DNA from: Niabella agricola
GTDB taxonomy: Bacteria > Bacteroidota > Bacteroidia > Chitinophagales > Chitinophagaceae
Direction: 5' to 3'
DNA length: 64,000 nt
Assembly (NCBI RefSeq): GCF_021538615.1
Contig: NZ_JAJHIZ010000003.1
Location: 4,092,001 to 4,156,000 of the forward strand
Shown here: piece by piece, positions 1-8,915 of the stretch
How the letters are laid out: each line of letters starts with the position of its first letter
How positions within the stretch are numbered: position 1 is the stretch's first letter
The notes under the pieces: model-generated
What the model was told of the DNA's origin: nothing
What the model saw: only the letters and a program-made list of their open reading frames with translations
Databases searched by the model: none
Made by a program: the position numbers and the translations under genes

Positions 1-577
1 TCAGGTTTCGGGAAGTGGTATCTACATCCGAAACCTGGAAGGTACAGCCCATACAAAGCGCATAATATGCAAAGTCGCGGTAATCGGGTTGCTCATCTCC
101 TGGAAAATGCAGGCCCCTTCCTTCGGCCCCATCCTGGTAATACAGGTGGGCGTAATGAAACGTATAAATGGTGTGCACCAGTAGCCAGGAGGCGATCATT
201 GCGGATACCGACAGGGGTAACCACAAAAAATGACTGACATTGTTTCCTCGGGAATTGATCACAATGCTTAATACTGCACCCATGCACGCAAAGCAGGCCA
301 ATACAATAAATAAAAAAACAAAGGCCCTGCTGCCATCTTCTGCAGCAGCCTTTTTTATAATGTATTCCCGCGGCGTAGTGTAAATAACCTGCCAGCAAAG
401 CACGAGATAGCAAATACAAAAAGCCAGCCAGCCGGCAAGAATGATCATCATAGTAGGAAGGCCGGACAGATACAATGCAGCAGCAGTAATACTGCCGGCA
501 ATAAACGATAGATAGACCCGGTCGATGGCGCGCAGTTTATGCGCAAACCCGGGTTTGAAAACATACGGATGCTGCAT
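1..577 (-). CDS. DUF1345 family membrane protein (3' end outside window)
   Basis: The reading frame starts at the ATG at 577-575 and stays open to the window edge, giving 192 residues with no stop. Hydrophobic segments lie at about residues 21-38, 42-62, 86-107 and 117-138. They are followed by the motifs FHYAHLYY (140-147), PDYRDFAYYA (164-173) and TFQVSDVDTTS (179-189), which I recognise as the DUF1345 signature. The family is a multi-pass inner-membrane protein of unknown function, and a last membrane segment should lie beyond the window. It is divergent from the MFS gene at 652, with a 74-bp spacer. Family assignment is from memory of the motif; no activity is claimed. Confidence 0.8.
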   Translation of the reverse strand, partial: MQHPYVFKPGFAHKLRAIDRVYLSFIAGSITAAALYLSGLPTMMIILAGWLAFCICYLVLCWQVIYTTPREYIIKKAAAEDGSRAFVFLFIVLACFACMGAVLSIVINSRGNNVSHFLWLPLSVSAMIASWLLVHTIYTFHYAHLYYQDGAEGRGLHFPGDEQPDYRDFAYYALCMGCTFQVSDVDTTSRNL

Positions 578-651
578 ATTACAATTCCTGGTAGTTCAAA
601 TTTACTGGTTTATTCCTTTTTTTTACAGACCTTCGCAGCTTTTCATATCCT

Positions 652-1890
652 ATGGGAATTCTGCGCGTCTATATCAATTCATTTAAAGGGCTGTCAAAAG
701 AGGCCTGGATGCTTGCGGCGGTTATGTTGATCAACCGCTCAGGTTCCATGGTGCTGCCTTTTTTAGGTGTGTATATGACCGATCATCTTCATTTGGGTTT
801 AAAGGAGTCGGGTGTTGTACTTAGTTTTTTTGGCATCGGATCGGTGGTGGGCTCCTGGCTGGGCGGCTATATTACAGACCGCATCGGTGAGTTCAGGGTG
901 CAATGGGCCAGTTTGTTTTTAAGTGCACCTTTGTTTGCGGTGATCCCTTTTTTTACCACCTTGCAGGGGCTGGCGGCTATTATTTTTATCCAGAGCGTTA
1001 TCAGCGAATCATTCCGGCCGGCCAACTCCGTGGCCATTACCAAGTATGCGGCACCGGAAAATCTTACCCGTGCTTTTTCACTAAACCGAATGGCGATCAA
1101 CCTGGGTTTTTCCATTGGCCCCGCCCTGGGTGGTATTCTTGCAGCAGTGTCGTACAATTTTCTGTTCGCGGTAAATGCGCTGGCTGCATTGGCTGCCGGT
1201 ATCGTATACGTACGTTTTTTCAGAAAACGTTCCATCCTGTTCCGTAAAAAGGAGCGGGAACGGAAAATGGCCATGAAAGAAACCGGAGGCTTAAGCGAAC
1301 GGTCTGCTTACCGGGATGCGCCCTTTGTGTTGTATTCCGTGTTCTGCGGGATCTTTGCCCTGTGCTTTTTCCAGTTTTTTAATACGCTGCCTCTTTTTTA
1401 CCGCGACGAAGCCGGGCTCAATCAAACAACCATTGGCTATGTGCTGGGGTATAGCGGCTTCGTGATTGTGGTGATGGAAATGCTGCTGGTAAACCTGGCC
1501 GAAAGAAAACTGACGCCGGCTGCCACGCTTTTGGTGGGCACGCTTGGCGCAGCAGCTTCTTATGCAATGCTGATCGCTGGTCATAGTATCTGGCTGATTC
1601 TTCTGTCCATCACAGTACTAAGTCTGGCAGAGATCCTGGTGCTTCCCTTTATGTCGGCTATAACTGCCCTGCGGTCCGGAAAGGGAAATAAAGGTTCTTA
1701 TATGGGACTTAATGGCATGGCCGTGTCCATCTCATTTATCTTTACGCCTTTGCTTGGAACCAAGGTGGCGGAGGACTATGGCTTCAATACCTTATGGACG
1801 GGAACAGGCATCATCCTGCTGGTGGTTGCTGTGGCGCTTTATGTTTGTGTAAACCGGATAACACCCTCCAATACCCGCTCTGGCCACTGA
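652..1890 (+). CDS. MFS family transporter
   Basis: This 412-residue protein looks like a complete major facilitator superfamily permease of the inner membrane. About 12 hydrophobic segments fall in two halves, separated by a very basic cytoplasmic loop near residues 190-215. The loop after helix 2 carries GGYITDRIG (71-79), a clear version of MFS motif A (GxxxDRxGR). The general look resembles drug-efflux-type MFS proteins of the YfcJ/MdtH type, but the substrate cannot be read from the sequence. The ATG at 652 leaves a short N-terminus before helix 1. The gene converges on the LysR gene that ends at 1953. Confidence 0.85.
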   Translation: MGILRVYINSFKGLSKEAWMLAAVMLINRSGSMVLPFLGVYMTDHLHLGLKESGVVLSFFGIGSVVGSWLGGYITDRIGEFRVQWASLFLSAPLFAVIPFFTTLQGLAAIIFIQSVISESFRPANSVAITKYAAPENLTRAFSLNRMAINLGFSIGPALGGILAAVSYNFLFAVNALAALAAGIVYVRFFRKRSILFRKKERERKMAMKETGGLSERSAYRDAPFVLYSVFCGIFALCFFQFFNTLPLFYRDEAGLNQTTIGYVLGYSGFVIVVMEMLLVNLAERKLTPAATLLVGTLGAAASYAMLIAGHSIWLILLSITVLSLAEILVLPFMSAITALRSGKGNKGSYMGLNGMAVSISFIFTPLLGTKVAEDYGFNTLWTGTGIILLVVAVALYVCVNRITPSNTRSGH

Positions 1891-1952
1891 TACCGGTGCC
1901 TCCATCGTTTCACGAAGAATACGCTTCTTTACCGGCTACCTACTTCAGGTCG

Positions 1953-2846
1953 TTATTTAAAATTATAGTGGTTGATGAATTTCATAAAATAGTCGGGTAT
2001 GGCGGCCGCACCGCTGTGCAGTTGTATAAACTGGAAATGCCGTTCAATGTCCATTCCCTGCACGTCCACAATGGCCAGTTCATTATTGTTAAGTTCACCC
2101 AATATGGTATGAATGGAGAGGAAGGAAACGGCCATGGAATTGGAAATATAGGATTTGATGCTTTCTGAACTGGCCAGTTGTATCTCGCGGTTGAGCTGCG
2201 AAAGCCGGATGCCTTTTGCCTTCAGGTGTTTGGTGATCACTTCCAGCGTTCCCGACCCTGGTTCTCTTAAAACCATCGGCAGCTGCTGTAGTTCTTTTAA
2301 GGAGATCCTTTGCTTTTTTGTAATGGGATTTTTCCCGGATGCCACCAGTACAATTTCATCTTTAATAAAGGGCGTATATTTGAACAGGCTGCTCTTGGGC
2401 TGTCCTTCGATCATTCCAAAATCGATCTCGCTTTTTTGTAATAACTGCTCGATATGTTCGGTGTTGCCGCTGGTGAGGATAACGGAAATGTCCTGAAACC
2501 GGCTTTTAAAAGCGGCTAAAGCGGGTGGCAGCAGGTATTCGGCAATGGTGGTGCTGGCTCCGATCCGCATCCTGCCTTTGTGCTGTGCGGCAAAAGAATG
2601 CAACTCCAGTTCCATTTTCCGGTAAATGCCAAAAAGCGCTTCCGTATAGCGCAGCAATACCTTTCCGGCTTCGGTCAACGAAATCCTGGAGCCGTTCCGT
2701 TCAAATAATTTGGTTTTAAAATGCTGCTCAATTTCCTGCACATGTTTGGTAGCTGCCGGCTGGGAAATAAACAACTCTTCGGCGGCGCGCGTAAAGTTCA
2801 GCCGCCGGGCCACGGTATGAAATACTTGTAATCTGAAATCGAACAT
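1953..2846 (-). CDS. LysR family transcriptional regulator
   Basis: This 297-residue protein has the normal LysR length and layout. The N-terminal winged helix-turn-helix spans about residues 1-60, with the typical stretch LNFTRAAEELFISQPAATKH. The rest is a two-lobed periplasmic-binding-like effector domain. It is divergent from nhaA with only 80 bp between the two start codons. LysR genes often regulate the neighbouring divergent gene, and NhaR, a LysR protein, controls nhaA in enteric bacteria, so control of nhaA is a reasonable inference. The effector lobe also resembles CysB/CysL-type regulators, so the true target may lie elsewhere. Confidence 0.88.
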   Translation of the reverse strand: MFDFRLQVFHTVARRLNFTRAAEELFISQPAATKHVQEIEQHFKTKLFERNGSRISLTEAGKVLLRYTEALFGIYRKMELELHSFAAQHKGRMRIGASTTIAEYLLPPALAAFKSRFQDISVILTSGNTEHIEQLLQKSEIDFGMIEGQPKSSLFKYTPFIKDEIVLVASGKNPITKKQRISLKELQQLPMVLREPGSGTLEVITKHLKAKGIRLSQLNREIQLASSESIKSYISNSMAVSFLSIHTILGELNNNELAIVDVQGMDIERHFQFIQLHSGAAAIPDYFMKFINHYNFK

Positions 2847-2867
2847 CGGTCAAAGTTAGGATCGAAA

Positions 2868-2894
2868 TGAGAAATAAGGACTGAGAAATAAGGA
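2868..2894. repeat. 13-bp direct repeat in the LysR/nhaA divergent spacer
   Basis: TGAGAAATAAGGA occurs twice, at 2868-2880 and 2882-2894, with a 14-bp period, inside the 80-bp spacer between the LysR start (2846) and the nhaA start (2927). It may be a regulator binding site. It may equally be another example of the low-complexity repeats found in several spacers of this window. Confidence 0.5.
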
Positions 2895-2926
2895 TTTAAA
2901 AAAAGCAATCCGTAATTTTAAGGGCT

Positions 2927-4120
2927 ATGCTGAAGCGAATCAATTTAGATACCTTTCGGAAATATGTAAACGCAAACTCAATTGGAGGCCTCATCCTGAT
3001 TGGATGTGTATGCATTTCCCTGCTGATCGCCAATCTTCCGGCGGGCCGTTCTTTTGAAAACTGGCTGGGTACCTATATCGGCTGGGAGACCGGCAGTATC
3101 GGGTTGCGGTTCTCCATCCTGCATTGGATCAACGACGGGCTGATGGCGGTTTTTTTCCTGCTGGTAGGGCTGGAAATCAAAAGGGAGATGGTAGAAGGAG
3201 AGCTTTCTACGCCAAGTAAGGCCATGCTTCCGGTGATCGCCGCTTTCGGCGGAGCGATTCTGCCGGCGGTTATTTTCGTGTTGCTGAATAAGGGAACGAC
3301 CACGGTTTCCGGCTGGGGTATTCCTATGGCTACGGATATTGCCTTTGCGCTTGCTGCAATCACTTTGCTGGGTAAAAAGGTGCCGGCCAGCCTGAAAGTG
3401 TTCCTGGCAGCATTGGCCATTGTAGATGACCTGATCGCCATCCTGGTGATTGCGCTGTTTTATTCTTCCGAGATTCATTTTAATTACCTCCTGTACGCCG
3501 GTGCGGTGATGATCCTGCTGATTATTTTTAACCGGCTCAATATGAAAAGACGTTGGTGCTACATGGTACCCGGACTCTTTGTCTGGTATTTTATTCATCA
3601 TTCCGGAATACATGCCACCATTGCCGGTGTACTGGTTGCCATGACCCTGCCAACTACGCCGGATGCTACGGAGTCGCCGCTTGAAAAGCTGGAACATGCA
3701 TTAACAAAGCCGGTGAATTTTTTTATCATACCGCTTTTTGCACTGGCCAATACGAATATCCGTTTTGAGCCGTCGATGGTAAAGGGCCTGACGGCCCCCC
3801 TGGGGATGGGGATCATCATCGGGCTAATTGCCGGGAAATGCGTGGGCATCTTTTTTTCTACCTGGGCCGGCGTTCGGCTGGGTATTGGTAAATTGCCGCG
3901 GCAGGCAGGCTGGATGCATATGATCGGATTGGGGCTGCTCGCGGGCATCGGGTTTACCATGTCGATCTTTATCAGTCTGCTTTCCTTTGATGATCCGTTG
4001 CTGGTGGCGGAGGCAAAGCTGGCAATCCTGGTGGCTTCTGTCTTTGCTGCCCTGCTGGGCTGCAGTGTTTTGCTGATGATCCACCGGAAAGGCACTCCGC
4101 TCAAGCAAAAAAAGCCATGA
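2927..4120 (+). CDS. nhaA: Na+/H+ antiporter NhaA
   Basis: NhaA exchanges cytoplasmic Na+ (or Li+) for external protons across the inner membrane and supports salt and alkaline pH tolerance. The 397-residue length fits the family. The transport-site residues are visible: Asp137 in ATDIAF, and the Asp167-Asp168 pair in AIVDDLIAIL, which match D133, D163 and D164 of the E. coli protein. The early helix FFLLVGLEIKREM and the late GIGFTMSIFISLLSF stretch are also typical. The gene is preceded by a divergent LysR gene and followed by a bestrophin-like channel 156 bp downstream, so the locus may be devoted to ion homeostasis (inference). Confidence 0.96.
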   Translation: MLKRINLDTFRKYVNANSIGGLILIGCVCISLLIANLPAGRSFENWLGTYIGWETGSIGLRFSILHWINDGLMAVFFLLVGLEIKREMVEGELSTPSKAMLPVIAAFGGAILPAVIFVLLNKGTTTVSGWGIPMATDIAFALAAITLLGKKVPASLKVFLAALAIVDDLIAILVIALFYSSEIHFNYLLYAGAVMILLIIFNRLNMKRRWCYMVPGLFVWYFIHHSGIHATIAGVLVAMTLPTTPDATESPLEKLEHALTKPVNFFIIPLFALANTNIRFEPSMVKGLTAPLGMGIIIGLIAGKCVGIFFSTWAGVRLGIGKLPRQAGWMHMIGLGLLAGIGFTMSIFISLLSFDDPLLVAEAKLAILVASVFAALLGCSVLLMIHRKGTPLKQKKP

Positions 4121-4276
4121 CGAACTGGAACACGTTTGTCCAGTGAATGAGATCCGGAAAAGTGATCCGATCATTTAAGAGCATTTCACAAAAACGCGGA
4201 TAGAAAAAAAGGAGGCCTTATTTTTACATCCCATTATTTACTTTTATTCATACGGATCTTTTGTTTCGCATAGGAT

Positions 4277-5155
4277 ATGACAATCTATAATTCCAAAGAA
4301 TGGTTTAAATCGGTTTTTTATATTCACAGGTCGGATACGTTCCGGAAGCTGATCCCTTACCTGTTGCTGATGGCCTTATTGTCCTGGGGTATTGCCTACC
4401 TGGAGCTGGAATATCTGAAACTGTCTGAAAAAAGCTGGCTGCGAAATATTAATATGGTACATAACCTGCTGGGGTTTGCGCTGTCGCTTCTGCTCGTTTT
4501 TCGTACCAATACGGCCTACGACCGCTGGTGGGAGGCCCGCAGACAGTGGGGAACGCTTACCAATGTGTGTCGCTCGCTGGCGATTAAGCTGGATGCATTT
4601 CTGCCGGGCGAAGATAAGGGCAGCAGGCATTTCTTCCGTAAATCCATACCTCTGTTTTCACAAACCCTGTTCAGTTTTTTACGCTCGGATTATACCACGT
4701 TTATGCTGGATACGATGGAACATCCGGAGCTGGATCTGGAAAAAAAGCATGGCCCCAACCAGGTAGCTTCCCTGATCTTCCGGTATGTAACGGAACTTTA
4801 CCAGGCGGGGAAGATATCGGGCGACCAGCTGATCGTACTCAACAATGAGCTGCAATCCCTAACCGATGTGGCCGGTGCCTGCGAGCGTATAAAAAATACC
4901 CCCATTCCTTATTCCTACAGTTCCTTTATCAAAAAATTTATCGTTGTTTATGTGCTAACGCTGCCAGTTGGCTTTGTGTTTTCTATGGGCTATTTTGTAA
5001 TTGCTGCGGTACCTTTTGTATTTTATGTGCTGGCCTCGCTGGAATTGATCGCCGAATCTATTGAGAATCCTTTCGGTACAGATCCGGACGACCTGCCGCT
5101 GGAGCAGATGGTGCACAATATGAAAAAGCATATACAGGAGGTGTTGCGGGCCTGA
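4277..5155 (+). CDS. Bestrophin-like anion channel family protein (UPF0187)
   Basis: The 292-residue membrane protein shows the bestrophin/UPF0187 layout. There is a short N-terminus (YNSKEWFKSVFYIHRSDT), early membrane helices, then the family motif FRTNTAYDRWWEARRQWG at about residues 75-92, a soluble helical middle section, and two closing hydrophobic segments near residues 215-250. Bacterial members form pentameric channels for ions in the inner membrane. A late conserved segment (ENPFGTDPDDLPLEQM, near residues 262-277) is the usual bestrophin C-terminal signature. Ion selectivity cannot be read from the sequence. It lies between nhaA and a WYL regulator on the same strand. Confidence 0.88.
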   Translation: MTIYNSKEWFKSVFYIHRSDTFRKLIPYLLLMALLSWGIAYLELEYLKLSEKSWLRNINMVHNLLGFALSLLLVFRTNTAYDRWWEARRQWGTLTNVCRSLAIKLDAFLPGEDKGSRHFFRKSIPLFSQTLFSFLRSDYTTFMLDTMEHPELDLEKKHGPNQVASLIFRYVTELYQAGKISGDQLIVLNNELQSLTDVAGACERIKNTPIPYSYSSFIKKFIVVYVLTLPVGFVFSMGYFVIAAVPFVFYVLASLELIAESIENPFGTDPDDLPLEQMVHNMKKHIQEVLRA

Positions 5156-5202
5156 ACGGCAGTTCACAGATTCCGGTAAGCGTTATTTTAGAATGTATCG
5201 TT

Positions 5203-6168
5203 ATGTCTTTTGAGCAAATGAATAAATTCGACCGCATTGTGGCCATCCTGATCCAGCTGCAGTCGAAACGTATTGTAAAAGCGCAGGACCTGGCCGACCG
5301 GTTTGGAGTAAGCCTGCGTACGATCTACCGGGATATCCGGACCCTGCAAACAGCCGGTGTACCCATTTCCAGTGAAGCGGGTATTGGTTATGAATTGGTG
5401 GAAGGATACCGGCTGCCGCCCGTGATGTTTACAAGGGAAGAAGCCTCCAGTTTTGTGGCGGCAGAAAAGTTGATGCAGAAGTTCATCGACAAGCGGCTGG
5501 GCGATCATTTTGCATCGGCCATTGCCAAGATGAAGGCAGTACTACGTATGGCTGATAAGGACTGGATTTCGAGTATCGAATCGCAGGTACAGGTGCGTAC
5601 CGCCCAAAGCATTTTTAATGAAAAGGTTCCGGAGGCATTGTCGGTATTATTCGATAGCCTGGCCCAGAAAGTGCAGGTGGAGATCCGGTATAAAAAAATC
5701 GAATCCCGTACACCTGAGATCCGGAAAATAGAGCCGGTGGGTGTGTTTCATGAAAATGATTTCTGGTATATCATGGCATATTGCCATCTGCGCAAAGATT
5801 ATCGGCGCTTTCGGACCGACCGGATCCAGGGTATTCTTAAAACGGAGGTGCCTTTTACAAAAGAACACCCGGAGCTAAAGGAATTTTTAAACCGGCGAAA
5901 GGAAGTGCCCCGCACCAAAGTGCGCATTGTAGTGGAGCCCAAGGTGGCGGCTTACCTGCAATGGAACCGGCATTATCACGGGTATACAGAAGAAAAAGAA
6001 ACGCCCCAGGGCATTGAAATGACCTTTATGAGCAGCTACCCCGAAAGTGACTTTGCACGGTGGTTCCTGGGCTTCGGGGACCATGCAAAAATACTTGAGC
6101 CCGAATCTTTAAAGAAAACTGTTCATTCCATCGTAGAAAAGCAGTTGGAGAACCTCAAGGCGCAATAA
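5203..6168 (+). CDS. HTH/WYL domain transcriptional regulator (YafY-like)
   Basis: This 321-residue regulator has an N-terminal winged helix of the HTH_11 type at about residues 8-65 (LADRFGVSLRTIYRDIRTLQ is the recognition part). A WYL domain follows from about 140, including FWYIMAYCHLRKDYRRFRTD at 187-206. The C-terminus holds the WCX-type extension. WYL domains are thought to bind nucleotides, nucleic acid or other ligands and to control DNA binding. The protein starts 48 bp after the bestrophin-like gene on the same strand, so co-transcription is possible. Another in-frame Met sits five codons downstream, at 5218. Confidence 0.9.
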   Translation: MSFEQMNKFDRIVAILIQLQSKRIVKAQDLADRFGVSLRTIYRDIRTLQTAGVPISSEAGIGYELVEGYRLPPVMFTREEASSFVAAEKLMQKFIDKRLGDHFASAIAKMKAVLRMADKDWISSIESQVQVRTAQSIFNEKVPEALSVLFDSLAQKVQVEIRYKKIESRTPEIRKIEPVGVFHENDFWYIMAYCHLRKDYRRFRTDRIQGILKTEVPFTKEHPELKEFLNRRKEVPRTKVRIVVEPKVAAYLQWNRHYHGYTEEKETPQGIEMTFMSSYPESDFARWFLGFGDHAKILEPESLKKTVHSIVEKQLENLKAQ

Positions 6169-6183
6169 AGAGCGCAACGCCAG

Positions 6184-6260
6184 GCCACGGATTCGCAAAT
6201 GAAGGCTTGAAATCATCGGGATTTACCTTTCACCGTCAGGAAAATCTGCGAATCTGTGGC
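6184..6260. repeat. Inverted repeat with 14-bp arms in the 3' spacer of the WYL gene
   Basis: Arms at 6184-6197 (GCCACGGATTCGCA) and 6247-6260 (TGCGAATCTGTGGC) match at 13 of 14 positions in inverted orientation with a 49-base loop. The spacer 6169-6430 contains no convincing gene; the short open frame at 6278-6466 has no recognisable features. Confidence 0.55.
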
Positions 6261-6430
6261 TGTTAAATAAATGCTGAATGCTCCGGTCATTTACTGCGTT
6301 GCACACGGAATCAACATTCCGCGAGGATGTGTATGTTGAAGGCTGTGGAACTGCAAACGAAAGCACTAACGGGTCTGCTTGTTACAGGAGCCTCTTCAGT
6401 GGATCCGCAAAAATAATAAAATGCGAGCCT

Positions 6431-6919
6431 TTAACGTTCCCAAAAGAAAGGCGGCTGAATACCTAATGCCCGGAGATAAACATAACCTTGTCCGCGGTGA
6501 TGGATCTCATTGTCAATAAAATAAAAAATGTTCTGATAAATGGGAAACTCATACTGGCCAAAAAGATTAAACGTCTCGGAAAAGTCTTCCTCAGGAATCC
6601 GGGCAAAGTACGTGTTGATGGTTGCTGTTTCGGCATCCCACAATTTGAGCAGCGCTTCTTTGCTTTTGGGGGCAATGCCTTCCTCGCTGTAGGGCGTAGC
6701 CGCCCGGTCCACAATGGCTTTTAGTGCAGGTCCGCCAATCGACAGCAATTCGATGGCCAGGTCTGAAAAAGGACGCATACCCGCCACAGAGAACTCAAAC
6801 AGTTCTTTCTCGGGGAACGCTTCAATGACCCGGCGGGTAAGGGAACGGTGCCCCTGCCAATGGTTTAATAATTGTTTTTTGCTGATAACGGTGGCTTGTG
6901 CGGTTGCTGTTGTTGTCAT
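6431..6919 (-). CDS. DinB family protein
   Basis: A 162-residue, mainly helical protein of the DinB/YfiT-like four-helix-bundle superfamily. The late motif NEIHHRGQGYVYLRALG is the HxxxQ-type helix typical of the family. The first metal-binding His often seen in helix 2 is not evident; the equivalent stretch reads GMRPFSDLAIELLS. Family members bind a divalent metal and include thiol-dependent transferases, but most are uncharacterised. It is one of three DinB-type genes in the window (others at 15658 and 19828) and the only one outside the ilv locus. Confidence 0.85.
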   Translation of the reverse strand: MTTTATAQATVISKKQLLNHWQGHRSLTRRVIEAFPEKELFEFSVAGMRPFSDLAIELLSIGGPALKAIVDRAATPYSEEGIAPKSKEALLKLWDAETATINTYFARIPEEDFSETFNLFGQYEFPIYQNIFYFIDNEIHHRGQGYVYLRALGIQPPFFWER

Positions 6920-6938
6920 ATTGTTTTGTTTTATAAGT

Positions 6939-6946
6939 CAAAGCTA
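6939..6946 (-). promoter_or_regulatory. Candidate -7 element of the DinB gene promoter
   Basis: The minus strand reads TAGCTTTG here, a perfect match to the Bacteroidota -7 consensus TAnnTTTG, 20 bp upstream of the DinB start at 6919. I see no good TTG -33 element at the expected distance. Confidence 0.45.
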
Positions 6947-7172
6947 GAACCCGGTGGTGACAGCCCTTTGTCAGTAGGGATGAAAATTTTTTGTTTTTGT
7001 CAGATTAAATTCTTCTCCGTATTTTGAAGTCTCGTTCGACGGGTGCCCGGCATTTTTTATAAAGTGCCTTCTTTTAACATTGAGGAAGAGGTCGCAGCGG
7101 CTTCTGGATGAGGGTATGTTTTCCGCTGCAGCATCGCGTTGTCCTGGTGCGCTATTGTTATTAAAAAGCTAA

Positions 7173-8174
7173 ATGATTACTATGACGCCTTCTTCAAATA
7201 CAAACCAGGCTGGCTTAAACGGGTTACGTTTCCTGTTATTCTTTTTTGTAGTATTTACCTTGTTTATGACGGCTGGTTTACCCCTGATTATACACTATGC
7301 CGGTGGGGAATGGAAGTGGACACCCCCGGGTCAATCGGCAGCGGGGGCATTTATATGGTTGGGCGTGGGCTGCTTTTTATGGGTGCTGGTACTGATTCTT
7401 TTTGTTGATAATTTTATTCTTTCGCAGTTCCGGAAAAAGCGATTACTGGAACGACTGCTGCAAAACGGGCGGCATGCCCGGGGAACCGTTGTTCAAAAAC
7501 AGGTATTACAGGCGGGCGGAAGGGGCGACTTGCTGGCATTGAAAGTGGCTTTCCGGAATCTGGTGGATGCGGAAGTGGAAACGACGCTGAGTATTGTAGA
7601 TGCAGCGCCTTCGCTGAATCGCTTTTCGGCGGGCAGAACCGTGTCTCTGATCCTGGATCCCGAAATGGGTGATCCGCCGGTAATGGTGGAGGGTAAAGGA
7701 TTTCAGTGGAACCGGACGGTAATGACCCTGGTTGTATTGGTGCTGTTCATCTTATTAACATTGGCTCCCGGGTTGCTGGTCTATTCCTACATGCTGGAAA
7801 GCCGGGGTTATGGATGGCGTTATCTGAGTTTTGGTCATCCCTTTATCCTGATACCATTTATTATCGGCATCGAGCTGACTATTTATACCCTGATCCGGAA
7901 GCTGTCGCGTACGAAACGAAAGGCATCAAAACTGCTTTTGTACGGAAGACCTGCAACGGCTACGATTGTCAGCACCGCTCAAACAGGAGTTTATATCAAT
8001 GAACAGCCACAGGTGCGGTTCACCATCGAATTCGAAGGAAGTCGCGGCCGTACACACCAGGCTTCTTTTAAGCAGGTTGTCGATTTGCTGAAGATACCGG
8101 ATATAGCGCCTGGAAAAACCATTAACATTTTATATGATCCGGAGCATCCGGAACAAATTCAACCCCTTGATTAG
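7173..8174 (+). CDS. DUF3592-like membrane protein
   Basis: The 333-residue protein has two similar halves. Each has membrane segments (about 19-38 and 52-76; about 177-197 and 216-236) followed by a soluble beta-rich part. The soluble parts carry RHARGTVVQKQVL and RPATATIVSTAQTG, then stretches ending in a VSLILDPE or INILYDPE type motif, which is how DUF3592 domains read. Function is unknown. The start at 7173 places the first hydrophobic segment near the N-terminus; it could also begin four codons later at the second Met. The stop codon lies one base before the start of the next lipoprotein gene, so the two are probably co-transcribed. Confidence 0.7.
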   Translation: MITMTPSSNTNQAGLNGLRFLLFFFVVFTLFMTAGLPLIIHYAGGEWKWTPPGQSAAGAFIWLGVGCFLWVLVLILFVDNFILSQFRKKRLLERLLQNGRHARGTVVQKQVLQAGGRGDLLALKVAFRNLVDAEVETTLSIVDAAPSLNRFSAGRTVSLILDPEMGDPPVMVEGKGFQWNRTVMTLVVLVLFILLTLAPGLLVYSYMLESRGYGWRYLSFGHPFILIPFIIGIELTIYTLIRKLSRTKRKASKLLLYGRPATATIVSTAQTGVYINEQPQVRFTIEFEGSRGRTHQASFKQVVDLLKIPDIAPGKTINILYDPEHPEQIQPLD

Positions 8175-8175
8175 C

Positions 8176-8886
8176 ATGAAACCGGTTCTTTTTAAAACCA
8201 TCTTTGCATATACGGCAGCCCTGCTGCTGTTTTGCTCCTGCGAACAAATAAGCAAGAGCTTTGAGGAAACCCGCAATCCCCAGCCGAAGCAAGCAGACCT
8301 GCCGGCGCATGCGACAACCGAATCGCACAGCAGCAGCACCAGCAGCACTACCACCACCATCGAATCCGGTTCCGGAACGCAGGCGGGCGCCCGGAGCATT
8401 TTTGAGGATGCGGCAACGCTGGATCGCATTCAGTCGGAACTGGAAAACCTGCCACAGTTTCGGGGTAAGAAGCTGATGCTGTACCAGTCCCTCTATTTTT
8501 ACGATTTCCAGGGAGGACGGATTTCGATCAACATTCAAAACCCCGATACTACTGAAAACGTAGATCAGTACGTATATGCCAATGGAAAATGGGAGGAGCC
8601 AACACCGGTAAAGACCTTCGGGCAGGTACAGCAGGAAGTGGATTTTTTAATGCCGCTGAGCCAAATCCGTTTGGCTACCGCAAAAAAAATCAATGATATC
8701 GCCAATGAAAAGCTAAAAGAAATACCGGGGGGGAAAACAAACGGATTTATCTATTTTAATTATATGCGCATTAAACGGATCAACAAAACCAATGCGGGCT
8801 GGTACCTGCAGATCCAGGGTGCGCGCTCGGACCTTCGTCTGGATTTTGACCCGGATGGCAATTTACAGGAAATGAAGAAGCAGTAA
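8176..8886 (+). CDS. Putative lipoprotein of unknown function
   Basis: I chose the ATG at 8176 because it opens with a typical lipoprotein signal (hydrophobic core followed by LLFCSC, with the lipidated Cys at residue 22). The longer open frame from 8134 would bury this signal inside the protein and overlap the upstream gene. The mature part begins with a long linker rich in Ser, Thr and Gln (about residues 30-75), followed by a compact soluble domain. The acceptor is one base after the stop of the DUF3592-like gene. I do not recognise the domain. It is predicted to be anchored in a membrane facing the periplasm. Confidence 0.7.
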   Translation: MKPVLFKTIFAYTAALLLFCSCEQISKSFEETRNPQPKQADLPAHATTESHSSSTSSTTTTIESGSGTQAGARSIFEDAATLDRIQSELENLPQFRGKKLMLYQSLYFYDFQGGRISINIQNPDTTENVDQYVYANGKWEEPTPVKTFGQVQQEVDFLMPLSQIRLATAKKINDIANEKLKEIPGGKTNGFIYFNYMRIKRINKTNAGWYLQIQGARSDLRLDFDPDGNLQEMKKQ

Positions 8887-8915
8887 TTGCTATTTTCCTT
8901 GTCAGCTATATCTTA

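Noticed and set aside
93..419. 108-codon frame on the minus strand near the left edge
   Set aside because: It lies in a shifted frame within the truncated DUF1345 gene (1-577), which has a far better protein signature.
6278..6466. 62-codon plus-strand frame after the WYL gene
   Set aside because: It overlaps the 3' end of the DinB gene on the opposite strand and has no family features.
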